DNA from: an uncultured Schlesneria sp.
Lineage (GTDB): Bacteria; Planctomycetota; Planctomycetia; Planctomycetales; Planctomycetaceae
Length of the DNA: 35,654 nt
Reading direction: 5' to 3'
Assembly (NCBI GenBank): GCA_903858935.1
Contig: CAIOKO010000051.1
Span: 1-35,654, forward strand
Shown: positions 15,549-24,366 of the stretch, in pieces
Numbering within the stretch: position 1 is the stretch's first letter
Layout: the number at the start of each line of letters is the position of its first letter
Notes under the pieces: model-generated
What the model saw: only the letters and a program-made list of their open reading frames with translations
Databases searched by the model: none
Told to the model about the DNA's origin: nothing
Position numbers and translations under genes: made by a program

Positions 15549-16871
15549 TCAGCGATAGATTTGCGGCCTGGACAAACCTGCCAGCTTCTCGGGACGCAGG
15601 CTTGATCCGCTATTGGAAATCGCCAGCTTAGAATCAGCATCCCTGACATCGGGAAGAAGGTTTGTCAGGCGTGGCCGGAACGTCACAACCAGCATCAGCG
15701 GAAGATACCACAAAACGTAAATCCCCCCTTGATCGGGGTACCAGAACTGAGTGGCAACGATGATCGCCACGGAATTGGCCAGCAGTGTTTCCAGATTTTT
15801 CTTGAGCGGCCAGATTGTCAGTGAGGCGAGCAGGACAATGAATGTGGCAAAGACCGGGATGCGGTAGGCCGGATTGTAAAGGCTCCAGAAGCCAACACCA
15901 TCCTCCGCCTGAAACTTCAGAACACTCCAGTCGATCGACCCGATTGTCTGTCGAGTAAAACTGTAGGAATCGGCCGAGGTGAATAAGAGGCTTCCCAGAA
16001 GGATCGCACCAGTCAAACCGAGAGCCAGACCGAATCGGGTCGCTCCGCGCCCCCAGTAAAACGCCATCCAGATCGGAAGCAGGAAAACTGGAAAAAATAA
16101 TGTTCCGCAGGCAAGACCCAAAAGTCCGCCTGCAATTGTCGGACGATGATGGACGGCGACAGCCCAAACGATTAAAGCGGCGGGCAACAGATGATTAACC
16201 TTGGTGACGTCAAATGCGGTGACGGGTAGCAACAGATACATCGTCCCCATCGCCAGACCCAGGTTCGTATCGCTGAAATGCCAGCGTCCGACGGCGATCA
16301 GACCGAAAAGGACGGCAAGATGGGAAAGAAATGCCATCGTGCGGGCGGCGGCGATTTCGGCACCACCCATCAAAGGCACGACAGGAGTCGCAAGAAGTCG
16401 ACTTGCGGGACCCGTCGTTGCTCCCGTGTCCTCTAGACTGACCGAAGCCGATGGTTCCTGCCGCCTGAGCAAGTCGTCGGCATGTCGAACCGTCTGCATT
16501 GCACCCGCATCGGGTGCCTCTGTCATGATTTTCGTCGTTTGAAACAACATGGCGGCAGCACAAAGAAACGCCATACCTGCCGGGTTAAGGTTTTGTTCCA
16601 TCCGGGGCCGCCGAGTCAATGCGAAGTCAAAAAGTAGTCGCAACAGCAACAGACCGCTGACAGCAAACAGCCAGCAATACCCCAGCGTTGAACCCTCATA
16701 GGACGACTTAACAAACAACAGACCGGGAGCCAGTGACAGAAGCAGTATCAGATCCAGATTGCGAACCGACCAGAGTCGGCCAAACTTGAAAAATACGGCA
16801 ATAATCAGAATGAGCGAGAGATAAAACCACGTCGGTGCATTGACTTTGTAACCACTCAGGATTTCCTCCAT
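15549..16871 (-). CDS. Polytopic membrane protein, possible GT-C type transferase
   Basis: The start at 16871 gives 440 residues and has an excellent GGGAGGAGG box 7 nt upstream; a start 30 nt further up lacks one. The protein has about ten hydrophobic helices, beginning with FYLSLILIIAVFFKFGRLW. It has one soluble loop at roughly 120-170 containing a Ser/Thr/Gly-rich stretch and ends in a basic soluble tail. The layout (helices with WYPDQGGIYVLWYLPLML near the end) resembles planctomycete membrane proteins of the DUF2029/glycosyltransferase-87 kind, but I cannot find a decisive catalytic motif, so function stays open. It is the first gene of the operon with the ABC-2 permease and PIG-L deacetylase. 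Confidence 0.75.
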   Translation of the reverse strand: MEEILSGYKVNAPTWFYLSLILIIAVFFKFGRLWSVRNLDLILLLSLAPGLLFVKSSYEGSTLGYCWLFAVSGLLLLRLLFDFALTRRPRMEQNLNPAGMAFLCAAAMLFQTTKIMTEAPDAGAMQTVRHADDLLRRQEPSASVSLEDTGATTGPASRLLATPVVPLMGGAEIAAARTMAFLSHLAVLFGLIAVGRWHFSDTNLGLAMGTMYLLLPVTAFDVTKVNHLLPAALIVWAVAVHHRPTIAGGLLGLACGTLFFPVFLLPIWMAFYWGRGATRFGLALGLTGAILLGSLLFTSADSYSFTRQTIGSIDWSVLKFQAEDGVGFWSLYNPAYRIPVFATFIVLLASLTIWPLKKNLETLLANSVAIIVATQFWYPDQGGIYVLWYLPLMLVVTFRPRLTNLLPDVRDADSKLAISNSGSSLRPEKLAGLSRPQIYR

Positions 16872-17231
16872 CTTTGCACCTCCTCCCACTGCCCTCTGCA
16901 AATGCCCACCGCAGAAACCGCGTCGAGCAAAATTGTTTGACTCAATTTAAATGTTTCAGATGGTACGCAGAATGCGTCAACCAAGCCCACTAACAGGATA
17001 CGATGCACGGGTGCGGGGTCAACTGGTAAGTGATTTTGGCCGCCGAAGTTCGGAAACTCGCAGGGCCGATTATCGCACCTTCGCAAACTGGGTTGACTCT
17101 ACTTTCCCCTCAATTCGGCGGGATTTTCCCGCGATCAAACCCTGCGAAACTGATTCGGTACCGGCGAAAATCGACGTTCATGGCCTTTCGTTTCGTTTTT
17201 TACGACTCTTGAAATCCAGTCGCAAGCCAGG
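16872..17231. other. Intergenic region upstream of the membrane-protein operon
   Basis: This separates queD (ending at 17232) from the operon start. It holds the strong ribosome binding site next to 16871, a small dyad ACGCA-GAA-TGCGT (16965-16977) and AT-rich sequence near 16930-16955 that may be the promoter. I could not assign a convincing -35/-10 pair. No gene or RNA was recognised. Confidence 0.4.
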
Positions 17232-17633
17232 CTATTCCCGATAGGTTGCATACGACTTAAATGTCTCCCACAACGAGACTTCCAACACAGGAAGCTTCTG
17301 GGACCGGGCGAAGTCAAAAATCAATTTGGCGATGTTTTCCGCCGTAGGATTGGCATCGATCAGGAATACAGGTTCGCCCTGTTGTTGAAAATATTTCGCG
17401 AATGGATCGGCTTTGTTGAGTATCATTCGATGATCGAGATTCTGATCAATCCACGTCGCGACTTCTTTCTTGATATCCGAGAAATCAACCAGCATTCCGC
17501 GCTCGTCGAGCGATTCGCCCTCGAGAACGATGACCGCTTTTCCGTTGTGTCCGTGCAGGTACTTGCACTTGCCATCGTAGTTCAATAACCGATGGCCATA
17601 ACAGAATTCGATCTCACGCGTGACGCGAAACAT
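17232..17633 (-). CDS. queD: 6-carboxytetrahydropterin synthase (QueD, PTPS-I type)
   Basis: This 133-residue protein matches the 6-pyruvoyltetrahydropterin synthase fold. Zinc ligands are H14 (in YGHRL), H27 and H29 (HGH). The catalytic cysteine C23 gives the spacing CxxxHGH, which by established motif rules marks the queuosine enzyme QueD rather than PTPS-II or PTPS-III. LDHR (about 67-70) and WET near residue 122 supply the remaining catalytic and pterin-binding residues. The enzyme converts dihydroneopterin triphosphate to 6-carboxytetrahydropterin in the cytoplasm, the second step to queuosine. queC and queE are not adjacent. It lies 74 nt downstream of der on the same strand and may be co-transcribed with it. 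Confidence 0.92.
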   Translation of the reverse strand: MFRVTREIEFCYGHRLLNYDGKCKYLHGHNGKAVIVLEGESLDERGMLVDFSDIKKEVATWIDQNLDHRMILNKADPFAKYFQQQGEPVFLIDANPTAENIAKLIFDFARSQKLPVLEVSLWETFKSYATYRE

Positions 17634-17707
17634 GGTGGATTCCAGAGCTCGCCCGAAGCGAGGAAGTGAGCGGACAGTTCATCGAACACCATCACAAAAA
17701 CAGATGA

Positions 17708-19150
17708 TCACTCATCATCGAGATCGACGCCGAGGATTTCATCTTCAAACTCATCGATATCGATTCCTTTATCGATAGCGGAAGAAATCAATTCTTCGCG
17801 TTCGGCTTTTGTATGTTCGTCTGCCTTGGATCGGAAATACAGTTTGATCGGAACCTCTTTAAATGGAAGTCGTTCTCGAAGGACACCCAGAAGATAGCGT
17901 TTGTAATCTTCGTCGAACAACTCGGCCGCATTGCATTTGATGACGATGGTCGGGGGCTCGGTCGAGACCTGCGTGGCGAACAGAATCCGCGGCAAACGGT
18001 TCATGCGCATTGGCGGAGGAGCATTCTTAATCGCGGCGCGGATTAGTTTGTTCAACTCACCCGTCTTCGTGCGGAATCGAGACTGTTTATAAATTGACTG
18101 AGCCAGGTTAATCAGCTTCTTCACATTGCGTCCGTCTTTCGCCGTGATCACGCAGACGGGAACATGCCGCATGTGCGAAAAGTTCTTGAACAGATAGTCT
18201 GCCCAGTCGGTGGTTCCGGTCGCTTCAGGCGCCAGATCCCACTTGTTCACGACGAAAATACAAGGCTTATGTTCGTCAAAGATTTCACCCACAAGCTGCT
18301 TATCAACTTTGGAAATCGTCTCCATGCAGTCGAAGAACATCAGCACCACATTGGCGCGACGGATGCTCCGTTTCGCTCGGGCCAGTCCATACCATTCGAC
18401 GTTGTTTGCGAGACTTTTTCGCTTGCGAACACCCGGTGTATCGATGGCGATAAACGATTTACCGTCCATTTGAAACCGAACATCGATACTGTCGCGGGTC
18501 GTTCCTGGTATTTCGCTGACGATCACCCGGTCGTCTTCCGCCAATTGATTGATGAACGTACTTTTGCCGACATTTCGGCGTCCGACGATTGCCAGCTTGA
18601 GTTCCGGCACCTGGTCAAGAACTTCACCCTCTTCCGCCTCTAAATCATCAGGCTCGGGCAACGTTTTCAGGATGGCCTTGAGTAGTTCGTCCTGATTACG
18701 GTTTCCTTTGACGCTGACGGTCACCATCGGAGCGTCGGCCATCTGATAGAATTCGGCAACCTCTCGATCGACCTTCGGAGAATCACATTTGTTCACGACC
18801 AGCAGCTTTGGTTTGTCGATTTTCCAGAGACGGCGGCTGACTTCCTGATCGAGCGCGGTGATTCCTGCAGGCCCTTCGACGACGAACATGATGACATCGG
18901 CCTGTTCGATCGCGATCCGGATCTGCGTATCGACTTCTTCTGTCAGTTCGCCAACGTCAACGATCCCGATTCCGCCGGTATCGATCAGTTCGAAGTAGCG
19001 GTCATCGACGTGCATCAGGTACGTGACGCGGTCTCGCGTCACCCCTGCCATGGGATCAACAACGGAAACTCGCTTGTGAGCGAGCCAATTCATGATGGAG
19101 CTTTTGCCAACGTTTGGACGTCCAACGATGGCGACTTTGGGCACGGACAT
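17708..19150 (-). CDS. der: Ribosome biogenesis GTPase Der (EngA)
   Basis: 480 residues with the diagnostic pair of tandem GTPase domains and a C-terminal KH-like domain. The first G domain has GRPNVGKS (10-17), DTGG (57-60) and NKCD (120-123). The second has GRRNVGKS (190-197), a DTPG near 238 and NKWD near 302. The KH-like domain (about 365-450) has NAPPPMRMNRLPRILFATQ and FDEDYKRYLLGVLRERLPF. An acidic tail ends the protein. Der is needed for maturation of the 50S subunit. The sequence shows no anomaly and length is normal. Confidence 0.97.
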   Translation of the reverse strand: MSVPKVAIVGRPNVGKSSIMNWLAHKRVSVVDPMAGVTRDRVTYLMHVDDRYFELIDTGGIGIVDVGELTEEVDTQIRIAIEQADVIMFVVEGPAGITALDQEVSRRLWKIDKPKLLVVNKCDSPKVDREVAEFYQMADAPMVTVSVKGNRNQDELLKAILKTLPEPDDLEAEEGEVLDQVPELKLAIVGRRNVGKSTFINQLAEDDRVIVSEIPGTTRDSIDVRFQMDGKSFIAIDTPGVRKRKSLANNVEWYGLARAKRSIRRANVVLMFFDCMETISKVDKQLVGEIFDEHKPCIFVVNKWDLAPEATGTTDWADYLFKNFSHMRHVPVCVITAKDGRNVKKLINLAQSIYKQSRFRTKTGELNKLIRAAIKNAPPPMRMNRLPRILFATQVSTEPPTIVIKCNAAELFDEDYKRYLLGVLRERLPFKEVPIKLYFRSKADEHTKAEREELISSAIDKGIDIDEFEDEILGVDLDDE

Positions 19151-19316
19151 TCTGCAAATCTCAACTGATCCAAGGTATTAGAGAACCTTGCATCATAACA
19201 GATCGCGCGGCAGAATTCAGCACGCTTTCCAGGTGATACGGATCCTTTCCGTATTTCAGTCGTAAATAACCTCGCGACAACCCTGACCCGCAGCGGATTA
19301 GAGTCTGCCAGAATGT

Positions 19317-19733
19317 TCAGGAACGGGCTGCCTGACCTTCCTGGAATTCCCGGATACGCGCGTTACGCTCCTTCGCGTCTTCCCTGGCCTTTGCTCGTCG
19401 AATCTCGATGGCCTGCTGTTTGGCCGCAGCCGCGTCTTTCAGTCGTTTCTTTTCGGCTGCGCGTTGAGACGGAGACAGTGGAGCCGCGACCTGTGGTGCC
19501 GTTTGAACCTGAAGAGGCAGGGTTTGTGCCGGAACAAACGCGCCGGACGTTGAGCCGGACGCATTCAGACTGCCTCCAACCCCATAGCCAAACCCGACAC
19601 CGTGCCCAAAGTTGAGACCGTACCGGTTACCAAAATCAACGCCTGGCGGGGAATATGAGAATTGTTGCGCAAACAGCGCATGGCATGAAACGAGGCTAAA
19701 GGCAACCATTACTGCAGAAGTTAGAGTTCTCAT
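19317..19733 (-). CDS. Small exported Gly-rich / Lys-Ala-rich protein, unknown function
   Basis: With the ATG at 19733 (AAGGG 7 nt upstream) the protein has 138 residues; a longer reading from 19796 lacks a good start. A signal peptide (1-22, VMVAFSLVSCHALFAQ) is followed by a Gly/Tyr/Phe-rich segment with the alternating words LNFGHGVGFGYGVGG. A Thr/Pro/Gln linker comes next, then a highly charged helical tail (about 88-138) with KKRLKDAAAAKQQAIEIRR, likely a coiled coil. I recognise no family. The composition suggests a small periplasmic or envelope-associated structural protein. Confidence 0.7.
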   Translation of the reverse strand: MRTLTSAVMVAFSLVSCHALFAQQFSYSPPGVDFGNRYGLNFGHGVGFGYGVGGSLNASGSTSGAFVPAQTLPLQVQTAPQVAAPLSPSQRAAEKKRLKDAAAAKQQAIEIRRAKAREDAKERNARIREFQEGQAARS

Positions 19734-19830
19734 TTTCGCACCCTTATCCGATTCGCAACACGCACATTTTGGTGTCGCACGGAAGGTTGGATGCAATCTG
19801 AGCGATCGCGGTTACAGGATTTCCTTCGGA

Positions 19831-20532
19831 TCACTCTTCCCGTTTGCCGCTTGTGAGCTGCAGTCGATCGGGATTGTCGATTTGTCGCGAGGGATCACGA
19901 AAAGCAACCATCGAGGGAAGCTCTTGATTGAGCTGGCCGGGTTGTGCAGGAATTGTCTTTCTCATCTCGGTTCTCGCCGATCCGTACTGGTATGGCCCGA
20001 ATCCGAAGACGAAAACATTCGTGTCGTCGGCCAGCGAAGCAGACACCCCACCGGCACCCAGCATTTCGTGTGTTTTCGTGTCGTACGCAACCAGGCCGAT
20101 CTTGGCGAGTGCTGACTGTCGAGATCTCTGCCAGAGTCGAACTTCGGGTAATGTCAGCATCCCAGGCAAGACAATTTCCGGACATCCGACATAGGAATCG
20201 GCATTGTCTGTACCGACCCCACCGCTTCGCATTTCAATGACAACATCGGCTTCCTCGGGCTTTGTGGCAATCGCAGCTCCGTTAAGCATCAATCGATGGC
20301 GGACCGATCCCACGACGTAGCCCTTGTCGATGCAATCGAGGTATTTGTCTTCAACAAAGACCCGTGCACCCTGGAAGGGGGTGAAATCGCACTTGGCGAG
20401 CGATTGATCGACAGCGCCTGAGATCAGGATCTGTTCTCGGGCCGTTCGCGCCGTATCCGTTCGTTTCACGGAAGAACAACCGATCGCCAGCGGCGCGAAG
20501 AGCAAAGCCAATACGAGTAGACGACATGACAT
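19831..20532 (-). CDS. Planctomycete lipoprotein of unknown function
   Basis: This 233-residue protein has a clear lipoprotein signal, LAIGC with C19 as the lipidation site. The body has conserved-looking blocks QILISGAVDQSLAKCDF, GARVFVEDKYLD, ADVVIEMRSGGVGTDNADSYVGCPEIVLPG and LAKIGLVAYDTKTHEMLGAGG. These have the feel of an outer-membrane-assembly or TolB-like lipoprotein of the type annotated with a DUF number in planctomycetes (DUF6655 comes to mind, unchecked). No catalytic motif is visible. It lies upstream of the Gly-rich exported protein gene (97 nt gap) on the same strand, so the two may be co-transcribed. Confidence 0.75.
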   Translation of the reverse strand: MSCRLLVLALLFAPLAIGCSSVKRTDTARTAREQILISGAVDQSLAKCDFTPFQGARVFVEDKYLDCIDKGYVVGSVRHRLMLNGAAIATKPEEADVVIEMRSGGVGTDNADSYVGCPEIVLPGMLTLPEVRLWQRSRQSALAKIGLVAYDTKTHEMLGAGGVSASLADDTNVFVFGFGPYQYGSARTEMRKTIPAQPGQLNQELPSMVAFRDPSRQIDNPDRLQLTSGKREE

Positions 20533-20944
20533 TTGCCATACCTCATTTTATCGGTTGTAAGTGACCTTAACGCACGTCGGTTAACGTCGTTGTGATTCGC
20601 AGCAGGAAAGGGGATTAATTGCCGTCGCAAACGAAAGGTAATGCCGTTTCGAGACGCGACTTCCTTGCAGGGAAGTCGCGTCGGTCCGACTTAGAACGAA
20701 TTGTCTGACGAGCCAGAGGGGCGATTGGCGCGGGATTTTTAACAAGCGGCAGAATTTGCGACAAGAGGAATTTTTTTCGATAACGTTGACCTCGAACGTC
20801 ACCGGCTTGGAGGCGACGAGAGTTTCGGTCAGAATGACGACTTAACGAGGTCGCCAACGACCATGTACCGGATCGATTTCGAGTTGGCGACCGACCTGGT
20901 GGCTTCCTGCCACTTTACACGCATTAGCGATAGAACTTTCCAGC
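20533..20944. other. Divergent intergenic region between lipoprotein and panD
   Basis: This must contain the promoters of the minus-strand lipoprotein gene and plus-strand panD. It also holds a perfect 12-bp hairpin at 20653-20682. Open frames on the minus strand here (20581-20857) lack start signals and protein character. I could not assign promoter hexamers with confidence. Confidence 0.45.
20653..20682. repeat. Perfect 12-bp hairpin in the panD upstream region
   Basis: GACGCGACTTCC (20653-20664) and GGAAGTCGCGTC (20671-20682) pair perfectly around TTGCAG. No T-tract follows on either strand. It lies between divergent genes, so a terminator is not expected; a protein-binding site, attenuator or intergenic repeat is possible. 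Confidence 0.65.
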
Positions 20945-21295
20945 ATGCAGCGAATTTTGCTCAAATCGAAGATACACCGTGCGACGGTCACGGATGCTCA
21001 ATTACATTATGAGGGAAGCGTCACAATCGATCACGATCTGATGCTCGCCGCAAATATCGCCGAACACGAACAAGTTCACATTTACGATATTAACAACGGC
21101 AACCGCCTGATCACATACGCGATTCAAGGCCCATCAGGGAGCGGGATAATTTGCATCAATGGTGCTGCAGCCCATCTCGTTTCACCGGGCAATCTGGTCA
21201 TTATCGCCGCTTACGCTCAGTTTAATGAATCGGAAGTGGCAACTCATCGACCACGTATCGTTCATGTGGACGGTAAAAACCGCAAAACCAAATAA
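20945..21295 (+). CDS. panD: Aspartate 1-decarboxylase precursor
   Basis: This 116-residue protein is a complete pyruvoyl-dependent aspartate decarboxylase. The self-cleavage site is G24-S25 in YEGSVTID, which yields the beta chain and a pyruvoyl-capped alpha chain. The catalytic and binding residues known from the E. coli enzyme are all present at the same numbers: K9, Y22, R54 and Y58. The enzyme makes beta-alanine from L-aspartate for pantothenate and CoA. panB and panC are not nearby. The gene is transcribed away from the lipoprotein gene and followed after 141 nt by a sugar isomerase gene on the same strand; GGGACC/GGTCCC (21309-21331) between them may form a small hairpin. Confidence 0.96.
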   Translation: MQRILLKSKIHRATVTDAQLHYEGSVTIDHDLMLAANIAEHEQVHIYDINNGNRLITYAIQGPSGSGIICINGAAAHLVSPGNLVIIAAYAQFNESEVATHRPRIVHVDGKNRKTK

Positions 21296-21436
21296 AGATG
21301 GGGGCGGTGGGACCGTTCAAGCCGAGGTCCCGCAAGAACTGTGGTATCTTGGTTGACATTCTGTCTGGTGCGGTCTAGTTTCGTGCAAAAATCTTGGGTT
21401 TTCCCACCTCGTTACATCCTTTGAAAGGCAACTCCT

Positions 21437-22432
21437 ATGGGTCGTCCTGTTACCCTGTTTACCGGCCAGTGGGCCGACCTGAAGCTCGAAGATCTCTGCA
21501 AAAAAGCCAAAGACTTTGGCTATGACGGTTTGGAACTGGCCTGCTGGGGCGACCACTTTGAGGTCGATAAAGCACTTTCCGACGATACCTATTGTGCCCG
21601 GAAGCGAGAACTGCTGGAAAAGTACGACCTGCAGGTCTTCGCGATCTCGAACCACCTGGTCGGCCAGGCGGTACTCGACAATATCGATGCTCGCCACAAG
21701 AGCATTCTCCCGGCGTACGTCTGGGGTGACGGCAAACCGGAAGGGGTGACTCATCGCGCGATCGAAGAGATGAAAAACACCGCCCGGGCGGCTCAGAAAC
21801 TGGGTGTCGGAATCGTCAACGGCTTTACGGGATCAAGTGTCTGGCACTTGATCTACGATTTCCCTCCAACCCCGAAATCAATGTACGATGCCGGGTTCAA
21901 ACTTCTGGCCGAGCGATTTAACCCGATTCTGGATGTCTTCCAGGAATGCGGCGTCAAATTTGCCCTGGAGGTCCATCCGACCGAAATCGCGTTTGATATT
22001 TATTCCGCAGAACGAGCAGTTGCCGCACTTGGCGGCCGCGAAGAGTTTGGATTCAACTTCGACCCCAGCCATTTGATCTGGCAAGGAGTCGATCCCGCAG
22101 AGTTTATCCGGTATTTCCCGAATCGGATTTACCATGTGCACATGAAGGACGCCAAAGTCACACTCAACGGACGATCTGGCATTCTTTCAAGCCATCTGTC
22201 ATTCGGTGATCCACGACGTGGCTGGGACTTCCGCAGCATGGGACGTGGCGGAGTGAACTTCGAAGAAGTCATTCGCGCATTGAATGCCGCCAAATACCAG
22301 GGGCCATTGTCGGTGGAGTGGGAAGACAGCGGTATGGACCGCGAACACGGTGCACGTGAATCCTGCCAGTACGTCAAGAACATTGACTTTGCACCGTCAG
22401 CACGAGCATTTGACGCCGCGTTTTCGGAATAA
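21437..22432 (+). CDS. Sugar phosphate isomerase/epimerase family protein (TIM barrel)
   Basis: 331 residues of the AP-endonuclease-2-like TIM-barrel family. The N-terminal barrel strand is followed by [25 protein letters not shown]. Metal-site blocks are [39 protein letters not shown] and [11 protein letters not shown], supplying the Glu, Asp, His and Glu ligands typical of the family. AAAGG precedes the ATG. Such proteins isomerise or epimerise keto-sugars or inositol derivatives and are often part of planctomycete sugar catabolism, but the substrate here cannot be assigned. The gene ends 27 nt before a strong bidirectional terminator. Confidence 0.9.
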   Translation: MGRPVTLFTGQWADLKLEDLCKKAKDFGYDGLELACWGDHFEVDKALSDDTYCARKRELLEKYDLQVFAISNHLVGQAVLDNIDARHKSILPAYVWGDGKPEGVTHRAIEEMKNTARAAQKLGVGIVNGFTGSSVWHLIYDFPPTPKSMYDAGFKLLAERFNPILDVFQECGVKFALEVHPTEIAFDIYSAERAVAALGGREEFGFNFDPSHLIWQGVDPAEFIRYFPNRIYHVHMKDAKVTLNGRSGILSSHLSFGDPRRGWDFRSMGRGGVNFEEVIRALNAAKYQGPLSVEWEDSGMDREHGARESCQYVKNIDFAPSARAFDAAFSE

Positions 22433-22459
22433 CTTGTTCGTCAGAAACGATTGAATTTA

Positions 22460-22499
22460 AAAAAATAAACCACTGGGGTTTCCCAGTGGTTTATTTTTT
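22460..22499. terminator. Perfect bidirectional rho-independent terminator
   Basis: An 18-bp perfect stem (22460-22477 against 22482-22499) closes on the loop GTTT. The stem ends in an A-run on the left and a T-run (TTTATTTTTT) on the right, so it terminates in both directions. It lies between the convergent isomerase and Hsp70 genes. Confidence 0.95.
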
Positions 22500-22515
22500 G
22501 CTCCGAGAGTAACGA

Positions 22516-24309
22516 TTACGCTTCGGCGTCTTCTCGCACGCTGAATTCCAGTTTCCATCGGCCGCTGCCGCGAGTACTGACGCACCAGAGTTCCAAGACA
22601 CCCAATTCCGTTAATTGTGTGTGGAACTGAACTGGAACATAGTGGTCGTCAATCGCGTCATCCTTTGGAAGAGTTGCCTCCAGTGAATCAGTTTCCACGA
22701 TCTCGTTATCGTCCCATCGCTGCAGCCTGACCCCCGGCTGATCTTCTTTCCGTGTCGACGAACTGAAAAACCGGAAGTGGGCAGGTTGACCGACGATCAG
22801 CCCGATTGCATCTGAAGGAACGTCGAGTTCGGTTCCTTCCTCCATTCCAAACGGGACAACACAGAGGGCTCGTAAGGGGCGGGGGGCTCCAGGTATCGCC
22901 AAGCCGGCCGTCTCGATCCCGATGTAATAACTGCGAGCCGTTCCGCCACGAATTCGCACGCCACCTTTGACCTTGGCCCAGCCGTAGTAAGCGGCACCAC
23001 GAGCGACAGCGTGGTCAAGATCATGAACCCCCTCAAGCAGTTTCGGCCGTTGATCCGGAAACCATTTCTTCAGAGTTTCGAGAAGTTGTGTTCGAAATGC
23101 GTCTGCTTTGTAGACACCACCATTAAACAGAACATGTGTCGGGCGAACCGGGCCTCCTTCGTCGGTTCCATGACTTTGAAGGAACGCAGCCAGATGCCGC
23201 GTCACCGCAGCATCGGCTTCGTACGGAAGCCCGATTTCCTGGAATCCTGAAACCCGCTGTCGAGCAGGCTTGTCAGTCGACTGACATTGAGGAAAGAAGC
23301 CGTCGACAAGAAGCTGCAAAATGGCCTCGCGACTGACGTCGACCGTCACGGTTCCACCGATCAACTTACTGCCGCGACCGAGGACGGAAATCGGATGCTT
23401 TTTCGGCCCGTCTGGCGACAGCAATGTTTCCTTAGCCTGTCGGCAGGAATGCCATAGTGAGACCGACTGCCAGGGATCGAGATTTACCCCTTTTTTGGCA
23501 AACAGCCCCGCCACATAATGAGCCAGCGACAGATCCATATTGTCGCCACCGAGTAACAAGTGATTTCCAACAGCCAGTCGTTTTAATGTTAACTCACCCG
23601 CTTCTTCGCTGACCCCAACCAGCGTCAAGTCGGTTGTTCCACCACCGACGTCACAAACGAGCAGCGTATCACCTACCTTCAGAACTTTTCTCCACCGGTC
23701 ACCAATGGTGGTCAACCACGCATAAACGGCGGACTGAGGTTCTTCGAGCAGCACCAGTTCGTCCGGCAGGCCGGCCGCCGACGCGGCCTCTCGAGTCAGT
23801 TCACGTGCGCTGGCATCAAACGACGCAGGGACCGTCAGAACCACGTGCTGTTCGGCCAGTGGAGCCTCCGGGTTCGCGGCTTCCCAAGCTGCGACAAGGT
23901 GTTCAAGGTACCTTCGGGTCGCGGTGACCGGCGAAACCTTGGGGACGTCATCACTCGCTCCCCATGGAAGGATGGCTTGATGTCGATCGATGCGGCTATG
24001 ACACAACCACGACTTGGCAGCACCAACCGTACGATCGGGAAGTTCTGCGGACTGGCGTCTGGCCATTTCACCAACGGCAAAGTCGCGTCCTGAGGCCCAG
24101 GGAAGGTCATAGGCCCCTGTCGCCCCTTCCTGCTTGCTCGCCAGAAAAAGGAACGAAGGCAACAAATCGCGGGCTTCGACAGCGGATGGAGCTACTAATT
24201 GCGGGATCGGCAGCAGTTTGACTTCAGGCTGCTCGGCATCAAGCGAAGCATAAGCAAGAGCGCTATTTGTTGTACCGAGATCTATTCCGATGATGTACTT
24301 GGCAGGCAT
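22516..24309 (-). CDS. Short Hsp70-family protein
   Basis: The ATG at 24309 gives 597 residues and the classic N-terminus with GIDLGTTNSALAY; a TTG 27 nt upstream is less likely. The ATPase domain has the first phosphate loop DLGTTNS (10-16), VPASFD (160-165), EEPQSAV (about 189-195) and the second phosphate loop DVGGGTTDL (220-228). The C-terminal third (about 440-597) replaces the usual substrate-binding domain and lid with a shorter beta-rich region ending FSVREDAEA. Planctomycetes carry a family of such divergent Hsp70s, often next to a DUF2760 protein and a longer Hsp70 partner; neither is here. It is the last gene in a row on the same strand as a TetR-linked exporter (57 nt after the HlyD-like gene). 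Its client is unknown. Confidence 0.9.
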   Translation of the reverse strand: MPAKYIIGIDLGTTNSALAYASLDAEQPEVKLLPIPQLVAPSAVEARDLLPSFLFLASKQEGATGAYDLPWASGRDFAVGEMARRQSAELPDRTVGAAKSWLCHSRIDRHQAILPWGASDDVPKVSPVTATRRYLEHLVAAWEAANPEAPLAEQHVVLTVPASFDASARELTREAASAAGLPDELVLLEEPQSAVYAWLTTIGDRWRKVLKVGDTLLVCDVGGGTTDLTLVGVSEEAGELTLKRLAVGNHLLLGGDNMDLSLAHYVAGLFAKKGVNLDPWQSVSLWHSCRQAKETLLSPDGPKKHPISVLGRGSKLIGGTVTVDVSREAILQLLVDGFFPQCQSTDKPARQRVSGFQEIGLPYEADAAVTRHLAAFLQSHGTDEGGPVRPTHVLFNGGVYKADAFRTQLLETLKKWFPDQRPKLLEGVHDLDHAVARGAAYYGWAKVKGGVRIRGGTARSYYIGIETAGLAIPGAPRPLRALCVVPFGMEEGTELDVPSDAIGLIVGQPAHFRFFSSSTRKEDQPGVRLQRWDDNEIVETDSLEATLPKDDAIDDHYVPVQFHTQLTELGVLELWCVSTRGSGRWKLEFSVREDAEA

Positions 24310-24366
24310 AAGGCCGTTTCTAGGGTCGAATTCCAAAGTGAAGCAAGGTTCTGATTTTCATTGGTT

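Noticed and set aside
20581-20857. Two minus-strand frames upstream of panD
   Set aside because: They cross the perfect hairpin, have no start signals and look compositionally random.
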